The notes below the pieces were generated by a model. It was not told the DNA's origin. It ran no database searches and worked only from the letters and a program-made list of their open reading frames with translations. This document shows positions 1 to 12,783 of a stretch of 64,000 nt of DNA, piece by piece. Source of the stretch: Ignelater luminosus (taxonomy: Eukaryota; Arthropoda; Insecta; Coleoptera; Elateridae). Where the stretch lies: NCBI GenBank assembly GCA_011009095.1, contig VTPC01090588.1, forward strand, positions 1 through 64,000, in the 5' to 3' direction. The translations under genes were made by a program, and so were the position numbers. Position 1 is the first letter of the stretch. Every line of letters starts with the position of its first letter.

Positions 1-2510
1 AAAAAATTAGACGAAATTAAGGAGGCCATATCAACATCAACTACTTCAACACCTGTTAAAGTTTTAACAGGAGATCGCTTAGGTGCTGGCGAACCTAACG
101 AAGGAGTTGGTGATTGTGAATCTACTGATGGTAGTGATGGAGCAGAACGACATAGAAGAATATCTGCAGAACTTGGTAGCTACAAAGGTAGTAATGCCAA
201 TTTAAGAGATTCTGATGATAATCTTCCAGAAAATTTGTATCCTGCATCAACGGATAATATTACAACAGGTAAATTAAGTTAACAGACATCATTGAATATA
301 AATAAAAGGATTCCTTCTGACTTTTAGAAAGTGAATTAGAAATAATCCTAATTTCTTGTTCACAATGCCATAACTGCTCAGCATTGCTATATGATGAAGA
401 CATCATGTCTAATTGGTCGGCAGAAGATTCAAATTTGAATACTCTTTGTCAGGCTTGTAACAAACTTACAGTTCCTCTTTTAACAATATCAGTTAACCAA
501 CATGGAGCAACATCACCCAGCGAATCTTTCAGCGTACCATATCTTAACCCATTGGTTTTAAGAAAAGAACTAGAAAATATTCTTACTCAAGAAGGCGATT
601 TAAGTTTAGCCGAGGCAAAATTTGTCGAAGAGCATCCCATTATTTATTGGAATTTAGTATGGACATTTGAACGCATTAATGTACAAAGTCATTTACCTAA
701 TTTATGTCTTAAAAATCGAGTAGACAATCAAAGTGCTGCTAATAAGGCGCAAGATAATAATGCAGAAGATAACAGTGTTAGTGCAAGTGATAGTGGAAAA
801 GAAAGTGAAGATAATACAGAAGATTGCGCAAACTGTATGCAACCAGTTAAGGAAGGTGCCGATCCACTTACACAGGAATTAGCAACTGTTGGTGAGTTTT
901 GACTTTTGTATAAATTTTGTTAGTTTTGCAATGTGCATATGCTCCAGATAAAAGAAAACATGTTTTTGTATATTACCACCAATAGAATATATAGAGTGGA
1001 TATTTTTGGATTTGGAAGTTGTATACGGGACTTCTACTGGACACTATACAATTTACTGGTTAACAGCTTTTTATTTAAAGATGAAAGGACCTGACCTGAA
1101 ATAGTAATTGAAGAGCTGAGAATGATATCAGACAAGGCCAATTTTATGATTATGGAAAACAAATTTTTTTATGCTTTTGCTTCTCCATTTCTTAAACTTT
1201 CTTAAATGATATTAATTTCTCTGTTATTATTATTGTTTTCTACACTCATAATCTCAATAGAAATGATATTTATTATTTATTTCTTAAAATAATATTTGTC
1301 TTGTTCTCCTGTAACATACCAGTTTTGGTCATTGTCTGGTTGATATTTCTAGCCCTTCAATTTATTCTATTTTCTTATTATACAGGATGTTCCTAAATGA
1401 TTGCAAAATATTTGATGGGGTGATTCCTTGGCTTGACAAAATGCTCTTGTCTAAAGGAGCTTTACCCATCTGGCTGGGTAAAGCTCCTAGAAGGTTAACC
1501 TTGAAATGTCATATTTCTTTAATATCTTTAATTTTTTTTATTTTGTAACATAAATTTTCCTGTCATACTGCTCCCATCACCATCTTCAAATAAAAGCAGC
1601 TAAAAGAAAAAGAAACAAGAAATATGACATTTTGAGGTTAACTTCTAGAAACTACATATATCTCCCTCAGAGGAGGCACTTTTGGACATATGTTTATAGA
1701 AACTTTTTGTCTTGAAATAAGCCAAGGAATCGCTTCTTCAAATAATTCACAATTAATTTAGGAACACCTTATAAATATTCAGTTACTACACAAATTTACT
1801 TTTGAAGGGAATAGTTTTATTAGAAAAATTTTTAGTGTGCATGAGCATTTCAATGATTTGTATATTTTCATCCAAGCATCCTCGAAGGATGAATTACGTA
1901 AGTTGATTTTAAGAAACAAATATATACGTTGTATAGGATTTTATGGTAAGACAGCTAACAAGAATATTTTATTGTGTAGAACACCTTTCTGCCCAAGTGA
2001 GTGTACAGTGTATTTGGGACAATCCAAGATTGCATGGTGAAGGACCGCCTATGTATATACTGTGGCAGCGGCGTGATGCATCTAGTTCTCTTGTTAGTGC
2101 GCTGACAGATCAAACTACTATTGGGAGACCGTAAGGATAAACACTAGGATTATATTTTACACATGATTTGCTTACCAAGTTTGTATTTTAGTGTTATGCA
2201 AAGCATTCTAGGTAGTGTTCATTGCAATGATCTCTTGGAACCTTTAAAGAGATTAGCTATGGAACGTCAGAAGATTCAAAAAGTGCGAGGGATAGACAGA
2301 ACGCATTCAATCTATAGGGATATATTATTTTTAGCATGTAAAGCATTAGGAAGATCAAACATTGACTTAAATGCATTTGATAAAGAATATGCCTTGGCAT
2401 TTTCTCGCCTTCCTGAAAGGAATAGCAAGATGTACAGAGCGCAGGACCGTCCTCTAAGTCTTGGCAGTTCTTACTGCCGGCAATACTTCAAACCTCTATC
2501 TTTAGTTTGA
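1..2510 (+). CDS. Crag: DENND4 / Crag Rab guanine-nucleotide exchange factor, 3' end (partial)
   Basis: This is the C-terminal part of a DENN-domain protein of the DENND4/Crag family, a GEF for Rab10/Rab11-type GTPases in polarised secretion (known of the family). The 5' end, including the DENN domain, lies outside the window. Exons read from the sequence: 1-268, 328-891, 1980-2130 and 2192-2510 (stop TGA), all with GT..AG junctions and matching phases. Seen: an acidic, Ser-rich linker; a paired-Cys segment (CSQC..C, then CQAC) around [12 protein letters not shown]; then the family's conserved tail motifs [39 protein letters not shown] and [10 protein letters not shown]. The third intron (892-1979) carries a MITE. 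The recognition rests on remembered DENND4 C-termini; the family is secure, the exact paralogue less so. Confidence 0.9.
1383..1770. repeat. Foldback MITE in the third Crag intron
   Basis: The ends are inverted copies of each other: GGATGTTCCTAAAT at the left and ATTTAGGAACACC at the right. Similarity continues inward through the TTCCTTGGCTT / AAGCCAAGGAA block. A second internal inverted pair (GAAATGTCATATTTC near 1503 and GAAATATGACATTT near 1619) makes the whole unit foldable. Flanking TATA/TA suggests a TA-type target duplication. There is no ORF. The left end is one base longer than the right, so boundaries are good to a few bases. Confidence 0.7.
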
Positions 2511-2746
2511 ATTTCATTGTGCAGCACCAGCAATTAATGCTGTGTGATTTGTTTTATTAAAAGTGATTTTTGTGGCCTTCTTGAGTGAATGTAACGTTTA
2601 CATTTTTAGTTGGTGCACAGCTAATAGTTTTAACTTTGCGCTAACTGATCACTGTTTCATTTTTTAAAAATATATCCTTATTGTATGTTGTTTACAACTA
2701 CTGTATATATATATATTTAATAAGTATTAAAGTAATACTATTTTCA

Positions 2747-2752
2747 AATAAA
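2747..2752 (+). promoter_or_regulatory. Candidate polyadenylation signal of Crag
   Basis: AATAAA about 240 bases after the Crag stop codon, in an AT-rich 3' flank. Placement suits a short 3' UTR; other AT-rich hexamers exist nearby. Confidence 0.45.
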
Positions 2753-4460
2753 ATCCTCCTTATGTCCACAGTGTTAGTTATTTTGAACCTTGAGTAACAT
2801 ATAATATTGAAATTATGTTTATAAAGAAGGATTTATTTACTTTCTGTATTTAAATTGAACTAATCCATTTACTCTAACTTGTACTTACATTAGTTATTAT
2901 GTCATGCTTGTAATTTGTATTTGCGTATCTAATACGTTTTGAAAAAACAGAAGTGGTAACTTCTCACATGATTGCATTGTATGTAATTAATCAAAACCCA
3001 CATACTGGGTAACACAGAAGGCATGTAAAAGCTTGCCATTTATTGATTGTTTTGAATATATTTTTGAAAATTTGGAACTGTATACGAGAGATAGTCAGCT
3101 TTATAGAAAATTAAGAGCGTTCGCTAGCTAACTCAGAGGGGTAGAAATTTTTGGGGTGTAAAGGGCGAGGTACTGTTTGGGACAGAAATGGGTGGTTACA
3201 AATAAGCCTGTGTGGGGTACAAGAGACGTAAACAACCTCGACGGCATCAGGCCATCGGGGTCAATTTTTGGGCAAGCTTCCGCCAATTCTGCTTGTAATT
3301 GCGATTTTATTTTGTATTTAAATATAATTTCATTATTATGATTTGATATAATGTCGATTAGTTATTGTGGAAGTTAATTTTTAAACAAAAAAGGTGATGA
3401 GCTGAATAAATAGAAATTTATTATTCCAATAATATTGTGCAGTACAAATAGAAAATGACACATTACCTACTTGGCAAAAGAGAAATATTTCTAAATTACA
3501 TTATTTACAGGGAAAAAAATTATCCACTTTTAGGATTTTGTCAATAGATTTCAAATTATTTTAGCAACAGTGTCATTCATTTAGTTTTTGTAGTACTTAT
3601 TTTATAATTTATTATTATTACTTTATTAGTAGGTTGGCCGGTTGAGTGTCGTACACCGTTTGGACTCTGCAGCCAACGACGCAGAAGTAAAATATTAGGC
3701 TATGTGAAATAAAAGAAATCCTCGTTCGTTTCCTCGAATTTTGCTTCTAACGAACTTTACAATCAGTTTATATAGATAATACGCATAATCTCGAAATAAA
3801 TTTAAATTACAAACTCGTGGAAAGCAAAGCTTTTCTTCAAACATTTTAAAAATCATTTTAACGACATTTATTTCATTGCCTTTCCCATTCTTTTGCAAAG
3901 GTAGTTCATATTGTTTATATTGAAAAAAATATACAGTGTGTCCGAAAAGTATGGAATATCCTATATATCTCAGTAAATATGAATTTTATAGAAAAATGTT
4001 TCCTATAAAAGTTGTTTAGTGTTTAGTTTTACATTACAGGGCAATACCAAATAACTATTTTTTAAAAAAACAAAAGCGCAACGAATAATGCTTCAATTTT
4101 TTTAATGGGAAGGTATCCCTTTATTGTACTCATTTGATAGAGAATGTTTTTTTCTTTTCAATGATGTAAAACTTTGATACACTTGCATAAGTAAATTTTG
4201 ATTAAAACACAAAAAATTGTTTGAATAACGCTTAAAAGTTTATTTATTCATCTGTTACCTTTCCAGATGCGGTCTTTTAAATTTTCAATATCATCTAGTC
4301 ACATTATGGTCGGTATGATACACTTTTGTTTGTTGCGACAATTGAATGCGTCGTAGAAATGTCAGTTAATAACCGAACTGAAGCGAAAAGTTATTTGTTT
4401 AATTAATTTAAGCATTTTGATTAACGTGAGGATAACAAAGTTACAAAAATATGACTTGCT
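2753..4460. other. Intergenic stretch without a recognised gene
   Basis: AT-rich sequence with a slightly GC-richer patch around 3120-3300. At about 3934 a motif resembling a transposon end (CAGTGTGTCCGAAAAG after TA) appears, but I find no inverted partner nearby. The short minus-strand ORF at 3695-3898 has no recognisable domain. Confidence 0.5.
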
Positions 4461-6290
4461 ATGGATAAAGCCGCCTGCACTTCAGAAGTTCAACTTCTTG
4501 CTAAAGATTACAGACGTTTAAGTGGGTATGATATTCTGTATATTGGAGAAACGAAGAAACTTATTGTACCTACAAGTAAAACAGGAGGTGACATAAAATA
4601 TTTTGTAAAAGAAGAAGAATTATTTGATGTTCTTCATGAAGCACATTTACAGTGTGGTCATGGCGGACGCATTTGATTGGAGGAAATGCTCAAACGAAAA
4701 TATCAGAGTATTCCCCGAGATGTTACGTATAATGATGTACAGTCTGCGCATTATTAAATGAGACTCGAACAGCAGCATTTTTCAAAATTGTTTCTTTGCA
4801 TTTTTCTAAAACATAACACTATTTTACAAAACTCAAACATTGCTCAGTTGTTAATTTCATAGATGTGTTGACTTATCTTTTAACTGAACAATTTTGCAGA
4901 TTTCTGCCAGGTATGCTGCAGCTCGAATCTCATTTAATAATGCGCAGACTGTACCTAAGTTTGTATAAGCCGTGCCAGAATAAGAGAAATATACCTAAAA
5001 AAGGTGTAGTAGTAAAGCCAATGGTGTTTAACAATTTAAACTCACGTGCTCAAGTGGACCTTATTGATCTTCAATTCTCTAAGGACGGTGACTACAAATT
5101 TATATTAGTCTACCAAGATCATCTTACAAAATATGTTATTTTACGTGCATTGAAATCTAAAAGCGCTGTGGAAGTGGCTTATACCTTACTCAATATATTT
5201 TGTTTGTTGGGTGCTTCTAACATTTTGCAATCTGATAACGACCGGGAGTTTTCCGACCAAATAATTAAGGAATTTTCCGAAATGTAGCCTGGTCTAAAAA
5301 TGGTCCATGGAAAACCCTAACATTCACAATACCAAGGATCAGTGGAACGTGCGAACCAAGTTGTTGAAAACATTTTGAGAACTTGGATGGAGAAAACCCA
5401 GAATAATCATTGGAGCACTTTTTTAACGAAAAGCACATATCGGGTTACAATCAAGTAAACTTCCTTCATCTCTTTTACATAGATTATCATCAGAAGAAGA
5501 TTTAGAGAAACTGCTAGTAAATCAAAATGAAAATATTGAGGGTCTTAATCATGTTCGATTTTGCTAGCACTTCATCTTCTAAACGTAATCATTTAGTAAG
5601 TAATCCTAAACATGGTTCCTTTACGTCACCAGTTGTTTTACAGGAACTTTCTACAGGAAATGAACAAATTACAAAGAAAGTTCCTTGCTTGTAGTGTTTG
5701 TTCCATTTGCGAAGACACTTAATGTGTAATGTGTGTTCTTCGTTCATCCACAACAAGTGCCTAGCTACCACTAACGAATGTGACAATAGCGAGAACGTTG
5801 TATGCAAAATCTATAGTAATAAACAGTCAATAAACGAGAATCGAGAAAAGGCGCGTTCATGTCTAGAAAACCAGACGAAGAGGATAAAAATGTCAGGCGA
5901 GAAAGGCTTTCCACCTATACCAGTTGGCTCATTTGTGTTTATTGCGGTGCCTAAAGTTGATAGAGATAAGATTGACGCCAAAAATATACTTGTAATAGAA
6001 ATTATCATGGATGTTACTGATGATGAATATTATAAAGTTGGGTGTAAAAGTGGCATTACTGATAGCTTATATTCAAGAAATCAAATGAGTATGTGTAAAG
6101 AGAATTTTGTGTCTCAAGAGACGTTCAATATTCCAGTGAGTTTAAGAAAAGCAAGTTCCAACGTGTCCTTAAATGGTGGCCAAGAGTTTTTTAAGTGCTT
6201 CTGTAAATGAAAATGTGTTTCAAAGAAATGTATGGTAAATGCAAAAACAATAATGTACTCTGTAATTCAAAATGCCATGCTTCATTACGG
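4461..6290 (+). mobile_element. Integrase-bearing element fossil (Ginger / Gypsy-integrase kin, KRBA2/SCAND3-like)
   Basis: A decayed element, broken in several places. Parts in order: an N-terminal segment with a His/Cys zinc-binding-like patch (about 4460-4680), an integrase catalytic core with the familiar DLIDLQFSKDGDYKFI and YQDHLTKYVILR blocks (about 4970-5400), and a C-terminal region ending with a Cys-containing tail (about 5700-6290). The closest family I recall is the integrase type found in KRBA2/SCAND3-like proteins, whose relatives include Ginger DNA transposons and Gypsy LTR elements. I see no long terminal repeats around it. It looks old and inactive. Confidence 0.7.
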
Positions 6291-8353
6291 CGTAGTATAA
6301 ATAATAAAAAAAAAATCAGTGCAAAAACTAAAGGTCCTTATTGGTTTAAAGTTTGAACTTGAATTTTTAAATCAATGAAACGTCTAGTTTTTGCACTGAA
6401 CATGCGATGTAGAGTTAAAGTTGTTTACTTTTTAGAAGAATGAGGTTTCCGTTTGTTGTAGTTAGTCATAAAATATTTATGTAGGTACCTATATGACTGT
6501 ATATTTTAATAGTAAATTAATAAGATACTAAACGTTTGTGAGTTAAAAATGTCTATTGTCTAAACATCTCAGACATTTTTGGTATTGTCTGGTCAATTTG
6601 CAACTTGTCTGTACTTCGTGTTTTGTCTGTAACAGATACACCACTTGTAGGATAAAATAGCACTGACTCCAAGCGTTGATTGACATATTGCGCTCGAAGA
6701 TGTAACATGTGTAACACATTTAGGGTAAACTCCGCCTATAAGCATTTCTTAACAGTGGTGCATTCACCCTTAGCGAGATGTCACCACAATACAAGAATAA
6801 AATAGTCTAATTTGTGTGTTTGTTGTGCTTTCATAATTCAGTAATCCCAATTATAAATTATTTCAGATTTTATAGATAAAGGTCCAATATGTCTTCGTAC
6901 CGGATAATATTTTAATTGGAATCTCAGGAGTGTGTAAATAAATGATGAAAGTCGTCAAACTTTCACAATCTTTTTCTCAGAATATATAAGAGTACGGAAA
7001 AATTCATTGAGTACAAAACAAGTTTAGTCCCTTTACTATGCTGATGCAAAAAATCTCTTGCATATATTCATTAATAACCGATTTATGCGTGCACATAGAA
7101 AGCTCTGTAACGGGAGGGTAGCGCACGCACTTAAGGTAAGTAAGCCATTAAAACAAAGGAATACTCGTTGACAATCCCAATAACAGATTATCTTTAGCAA
7201 AGTACAATTATTGACCATAACTTCTTCATTTTGTTCAGAATTCGATTAGAGTCTTGGAAATTTTAAATGGCAGCTTGCCTTTTGACCTCGAACAATCTAA
7301 CAGTTGTAACTGAAAGATAAAATTCTTGTTGAGTGTTAAGCACTATTTCTGGTATTTAAGTTGATTTTTGTAATGAATTCAGTCATTTAGTTCTTCAAAA
7401 GTTCAAGGTTTGGCATCATAGACTTTAATTAGCCTTTTTAAAATGCTGTCGCTTTGTCAAAATTCATCTGGAGGACACAAACTGAATTTTTACTATTGTG
7501 AAGGTAGTTGATTTTATTTACTTCAGACTTATAAAATACATAAGAATGCAGCATTAACACCAACACAGATGCATGTAGAGCATTTAAAATCGGTTTAAAA
7601 TTAGCCCTTTTAAAATACTGTCTGTTGGCTATCAAATTGATCTGCTCGAGGAAAACAAACTGAATTTTGTGTAATTTGTGTTGATTTTAATGCTGTATGT
7701 TACTCGAAAGATAAATAATATCATGTTACCAGCACCACATAGGTAAAATGCATGTAAAACACTTAAAATCAGCTTAAAATAGTAGGTTGTGTGTCCTCCA
7801 ACAGTAACACAAGTCGCATGTTCTAAAAAAAGCTAATTTTCAGATAATCTTGCAAAGAAAACTTGAGAAGCATTAAATTTAGTGATATTAGTGGCCATTT
7901 GATGATTTGCGACAATTTAATTCTAGTATTTGCAGTACTTATTAATTTCATGGCTTGAGTATATTTTTCTGTAAACTTGATTTTTTGTGAAGTAAGGTAT
8001 TTCTCAGGTTAGGTTTTTGCGAGTTTAGAGTCATTTTTTAGCAAATTGTCTGCAAGCATATTTAAATACAGCGCCTGGAGTAATATTAAGACAGGATCAG
8101 TACAACCAATAGAAATATGACCACAGGCATGCAGTTATAAACGTAACCTAGAAAATCAAGTTTTGTTGACACTTGCCAGTGTACATAATAGAGTACATCC
8201 AACGCATGATTGCTTTGGTGGGTAAACAAAGTAGTTAACTTCACATTCTTATTGTTTTTTACCAACCATAGCTGATTCTAAAACATCAAGTGAACAAACC
8301 CTATTTAGGGTTAAGGATTTTCATTGGATATTTAAAATATTCAGTTTTTGGTA
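6291..8353. other. Intergenic stretch, nothing recognised
   Basis: AT-rich sequence of about 2 kb. Short ORFs (7036-7218 and 7438-7635, both minus) are low-complexity and lack domains. Some phrases recur within 7440-7800 (variants of TTTAAAATNCTGTC and GCATGTAGAGCATTTAAAATC), suggesting decayed local duplications. No promoter or RNA gene can be supported. Confidence 0.5.
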
Positions 8354-8760
8354 CAGTAAAGCCTCGTTAAGTTGGATCGACTGCGACCAGAGCCAATCCG
8401 ACATAACGAAAATCTGAGTTAAATGGAGAATGTGAAAAAAACCCATACAAGACAACATACTTACAAGTTTCCTTTATATTGAACAAAAAAAAACACATTT
8501 GAAATATTTACACATCACTTTTATCATACAATAAACACACGTGTACAGTAGAGTTTACTTGCTAACTCTGCTGTCATTACCACCAGTGTTGGTGTGATTC
8601 ATTAAGTCACCAGCATACACACAAATGCTGTGCAAAACAGTATGATTTTGTGCTCTCAATTAAAGCAATAGCTTTGCCATTCTCTTTTATAAGTTCCTAA
8701 ATCAGTTTGGGTTACCCAGAGATCCAAGTTAAAGGAGAACGACTTAACGAGCTTCTACTG
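8354..8760. repeat. pogo/Tigger-like nonautonomous element
   Basis: The left end, CAGTAAAGCCTCGTTAAGT, and the inverted right end, CAGTAGAAGCTCGTTAAGTC, match at most positions and are flanked by TA on both sides (8352-8353 and 8761-8762). CAGTA-type ends with a TA target site fit the pogo/Tigger branch of Tc1/mariner. The 407-bp body has no transposase ORF. Confidence 0.75.
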
Positions 8761-9244
8761 TAATTGCAAATCAATGACAAAAGCAAAATTGAAGAATCTA
8801 CAAAAAATGATTGAACACGGAAGACTGGTCTGGGTATTTGTGAGGTTAATCTTTTATGAAATTAGCTACTTTTTAGAACCAAGAGACTGTAATTGTAACT
8901 AAGTATTTACATTTTTTGAAAAAATAACGGTAACAGATTCAACAATTTCCTGGCCCAGTTCAGAAGTGCCAGTTGCCACCTTGCCAGCTAGAAATCTTTC
9001 AGTAACAACGTTGCAGTTTTTTGGTGGTAAATCCAGCCAAAACGACTCATGTGTTTTTATATATTTCACAGCAAAAGAGTTAAGAGAACTTGCCTTAAGT
9101 ACTTTAAAAGGTTCTATAGACCTTTTAAGAAAAACAAAGAATTTAGTTAATAATATTCAGGTATTTGGCATGTATATTCAATTTTTGAATTTAGATCCTT
9201 TTAGGATTATCATCCTGACTTGTCAACTCCACCAAAACTTTATA

Positions 9245-10513
9245 CAGGGTGTCCCTAAATTGCATTAAAAGCTTCAGGTAGCCGCCTTCCTTAATCAATT
9301 GTGATGAGAAAACTTCAAACACGAACTCTCTAACGCAGTTAGTTTCTTCACACGAGCCAAAAAAAGAAACATAAGCTTGGCAACGCTGCTTAGTGCCTAA
9401 AAGCGGCTTAACCTTTACAGCTAAAGGTGGCGACGAATCAAACATCTGATCGCAATAAAAAAATTAAATCAGGCTAGCTATTGAAATAATTTAAATCTAA
9501 AGTAAACTCATGTAAAAAATCACATTTATGAAAAAAATTTACATTTTTAAAAATTAATTATTTATTTGCAGTTGAAATCTGAATATCAGTGGTACCTGTA
9601 CGTTTTGTAACAATAAAATGTATTTTAACTTAAATAATGGCACGTGCTTTAAACGTCTTCTTCTAAATCGGGATTTCTGACTGTTCGCGGCCTACCTCTA
9701 TTTAAATTATGAATTGGCATGGTATTTCCAGATTCTCTAAGCCTTTGGTGTGCATTTCGAATAACGTTATGACTTGGATGGCGTCTATTTGAAAAACGTT
9801 CTGCAGAAAGTCTGGCAGCTTCATTGTAATTTTCATTACATTGCCCAAGAAACAAAATCATGTCAGTATACCCATGTATTGCATACTCCATGACAAAACT
9901 AAAGAAAAACTAAACTATAAAACTGAAATACTTAAACTAGAATTAATACATACCAGAAAAAACGGGGACTGCAAGTCAGTAAACAGAAACAGAACGGAAT
10001 AAAAATTTTAACAAAAACAAAAAGTCAACAAACAACGGAAACGTAATAGAAAATAATTAAGGAAAAATTCAACACCAAACAGCAAATGTGCAAGAATAAC
10101 TCAAATTACAAAATGTATGTCTAACGCCAACTAACCGCAAATGTCAAAATGTAACAGATGAATTATGATGTAAACAATTGTTTAGATTCATCCAAGTAAA
10201 CAGTGTTTGCGTGGTTGCCACATCTGTTTTTACTAAATCTCTTATTTTTAACACCCTCTCTACAAAGAAAACGTTAATAGTTGCATTCATAGTGGTAATT
10301 TTTTCTTCTAATAAGTTCACCTATTGAATGGATAAATGTTCCGTTAGATTTAATTGTCCGATGTTTTGTAATTTAATGTTAAATGTGTTAACTTATTCAT
10401 CGTCGTACAAGAAAACTAAGCGACTAGGGAAAATTCTGGTTGCAGATTTGAGTTCAGGCCTCGTAAAGGAAGATGTCTACCTGAAGCTTTTAATGCAATT
10501 TAGGGGCACCCTG
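9245..10513. mobile_element. TIR element with a DUF4817-type HTH gene relic
   Basis: The ends are long inverted repeats: the left starts CAGGGTGTCCCTAAATTGC and the right, inverted, starts CAGGGTGCCCCTAAATTGC. Similarity continues through AAAAGCTTCAGGTAG for about 40 bases. TA flanks each side (9243-9244 and 10514-10515). The only coding relic is the minus-strand HTH fragment at 9649-9891. At 1269 bp without a DDE domain, it appears internally deleted from an autonomous Tc1/mariner-like (IS630-type) element. Confidence 0.75.
9649..9891 (-). pseudogene. DUF4817-like N-terminal HTH fragment of a transposase
   Basis: An 80-aa open frame with the features of the DUF4817 helix-turn-helix seen at the N-terminus of insect transposases: a leading YTDMILFLGQCNENYNEAAR helix, the ERFSNRRHPSHNVIRNAHQR segment, then an RGRPRTVRNPDLEEDV linker. 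This linker normally leads into the DDE catalytic domain, which is absent here. The gene lies inside the TIR element 9245-10513. The fragment is expected to bind transposon ends but not to catalyse transposition. Recognition is from memory of the family pattern. Confidence 0.6.
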
Positions 10514-10550
10514 TATCTTCTAGTTCCCTTTAACTCATGCTTTCTATATA

Positions 10551-10982
10551 CAGGGTGAATTTAAAATGGCGCATAATCTGTACACCACGTGAATCTACAT
10601 TAAAATCTGAATAAAAAAGCTACATACATTTTTTGTCATAAATTCATAGTTTTTAGAATATGATCAATTAAAGGGTTTTAAGCTTACCATTAATGATTTC
10701 ATAGCAATAACGCAGTATTGCAACATATTTCTAAAGATTCTACAGCAAAGATTTTATTTTAATAAAAAGCAGATTACAGCATACTATTAAGAAATAAAAC
10801 AAAGATATGACTGAGTGTGTCTTTTTATTACTTCAATTACAAATAATTGTAACTATTTCGTCTTGATTATTAGAAACAAAGAAATTTTAATAAAGATTAA
10901 GAACATTAATAATTTTGTTATGAAGAAGTTTTCATCAAAATAATATGGTGTACATATTATGCGCCATTTAAAATGCACCCTC
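10551..10982. repeat. CAGGGTG-ended MITE
   Basis: The left end CAGGGTGAATTTAAAATGGC and the inverted right end GAGGGTGCATTTTAAATGGC continue into GCATAATNTGTACACCA, about 38 bp of terminal inverted repeat, with TA on both sides (10549-10550 and 10983-10984). It is 432 bp, AT-rich and non-coding. Its right half reappears at 13702-13905. Confidence 0.75.
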
Positions 10983-11367
10983 TATATAGCAGTTAAAGCG
11001 TATACCCGTTAATTGTATTGCTGCATGCATCCTCTTCCTATTCATCTTATGTTTGCGAAGAGAAACGAAGTAGATGAAAGTACTGTAAAGCGGTTACCTG
11101 CTTGCCGAATGTTAACCCCATCAAGGTTTGTAAAATGCATACAAACCCGTTCAGTAGCTAAAAGTAACTGGTTTTTTTTTTAATTTTTAAGGTTTCTCAA
11201 TTATATATGTTCTTTTAAATCCAGTAATAAATTTATTTCTTATAATTCACTTTTAATTTTCTAACTTCAGTCTTCTGGTGCAGAGTCTCACATATAAAAA
11301 AGACAACTTTATACTGACTGTCAAGAATCTAGCAATCACTGTAGCAAATTGATTTATACAAGTCCTA
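10983..11367. other. Short intergenic stretch, nothing recognised
   Basis: About 385 bases between two transposons. No ORF, terminal repeat or RNA gene is evident. Confidence 0.5.
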
Positions 11368-12550
11368 ATCACTATATATATTCGGACACTCGCTCATTTA
11401 GTGAAAATATCCCAATAACTTTATAGTGCTTATAATGTATTTTATTTTGATTTCACATTTCTTGTAGGTGCATAAGCATATGTCTAAGTTTGACTTACAC
11501 ATTGATTTATATTTTTTATATAAATTATTTGTGTGTAAATAGCAACAGGGTAGAAATTAACTTGGCAACTAAATATATATTTGGACATTAAGCAGTTTGC
11601 TGCGGAATAAACAAATGCCTGCCAATTGTTTATGTCACCCGTCACAGAATCGGTTACCCTAAGCGTCGGTGTTTAGTTTATGGTTAATTTGTAGCCCAGA
11701 AAAAAAGCACTTGGCTTGGGCGAATGAAAAACAGCTTTGGACACTTGAGAAATGGCGAAATATCACATTTAGTGATGAATCCAAATTTGATATTTCTGTT
11801 GGTGACACTCGAAAAGACTAAAAAGGAAGCATTCCATAAAGACTGCCTCAAAAGGACAGTGGAATTTCCACAAGGAATTATGATTTGGGGTTGTATGTCA
11901 GCTAAAGGAGTAGGAAATATGGAATTTATAGATGGTGTCGTCAATTCCACGAAATATCAACAGATCTTGGAAAGAAGTTTGCTCCTAATAATAAAAAAGC
12001 TGGATTTTGATTGTGAGTTCATATTTTAGCAGGATGGTGCATCCTGTCACACAGCAAAAACTATGAGGCAGTGGTTTCAAAACCATAATATACGGGTACT
12101 GGATTGGCCTTCTAGTAGTCCCGACCTCAATGTAATTGAGGCATTGTGGCATAAAATGAAAAGATGCCCCAGAAATGCTCCTCAGAGAACTTTACCTAAT
12201 TTAAAAACAAAACTAAAAGAAATTTGGAGTTTGATTATGCAATTAGACTGCAAATCTTTAGTTTCGAGTATGCCGGCCATCATCAAGGTGAAAGGCGATG
12301 TTATCCCTTATTAGTTTTAGAACTTAAACAGGTGTTCAAATATTTAATTGTCAATAAAATTTCATATTTCTAATTATCATTCCTGTTAATGAAGTTATTA
12401 ATTCCATAAAAAGTAAAGCAATACAAAAAATATATTACATGTTATAGAAGCATTTTTAAAAACTATTTACTTTCACTAAACTGAAATGTTATAGGTCAAA
12501 ATTATAGAAGCATTAACATACAATATGCAACTGTCCGAATATATAGTGGT
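11368..12550 (+). mobile_element. Tc1-like DNA transposon remnant
   Basis: The left end ATCACTATATATATTCGGAC and the inverted right end ACCACTATATATTCGGACA differ by a short TA slip, and TA flanks both ends (11366-11367 and 12551-12552). The 1183-bp body carries a Tc1 transposase relic on the plus strand. A full Tc1 element is usually about 1.6 kb, and the N-terminal HTH region seems largely missing. Confidence 0.8.
11690..12314 (+). pseudogene. Tc1 transposase pseudogene (DD34E)
   Basis: The catalytic half of a Tc1 transposase. Seen: the first Asp block ITFSDESKFDI at about 11757, the GIMIWGCMS block, the second Asp block QDGASCHTAKTMRQWF (about 12032-12075), and the Glu block WPSSSPDLNVIEALW (about 12103-12150). 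The frame is broken after the first block (a shift near 11810-11820) and by a TAG at 12027-12029 just before QDGASCHT. The DNA-binding domain is absent. It lies within the TIR pair 11368/12550. Confidence 0.8.
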
Positions 12551-12783
12551 TAGGGCTCATATTATAGAAACCAAACTTCATTTGTTTTATATTGTTTAGA
12601 GTACTTTGAAACAGAGAATTTATTAGTTATTAACGTGACGTTCTCAAAAAAAAACAGTGTGAAATTCTAAGTGTTTTACAAAGTTCAGTTAGTTTGTGTG
12701 CGCCCAGAAAATTTTAAAAGATCAGTGTATTGTAATTTCTAGAACTACACTTGCACGTTATAAAAACATCAAGTACCAATGTT

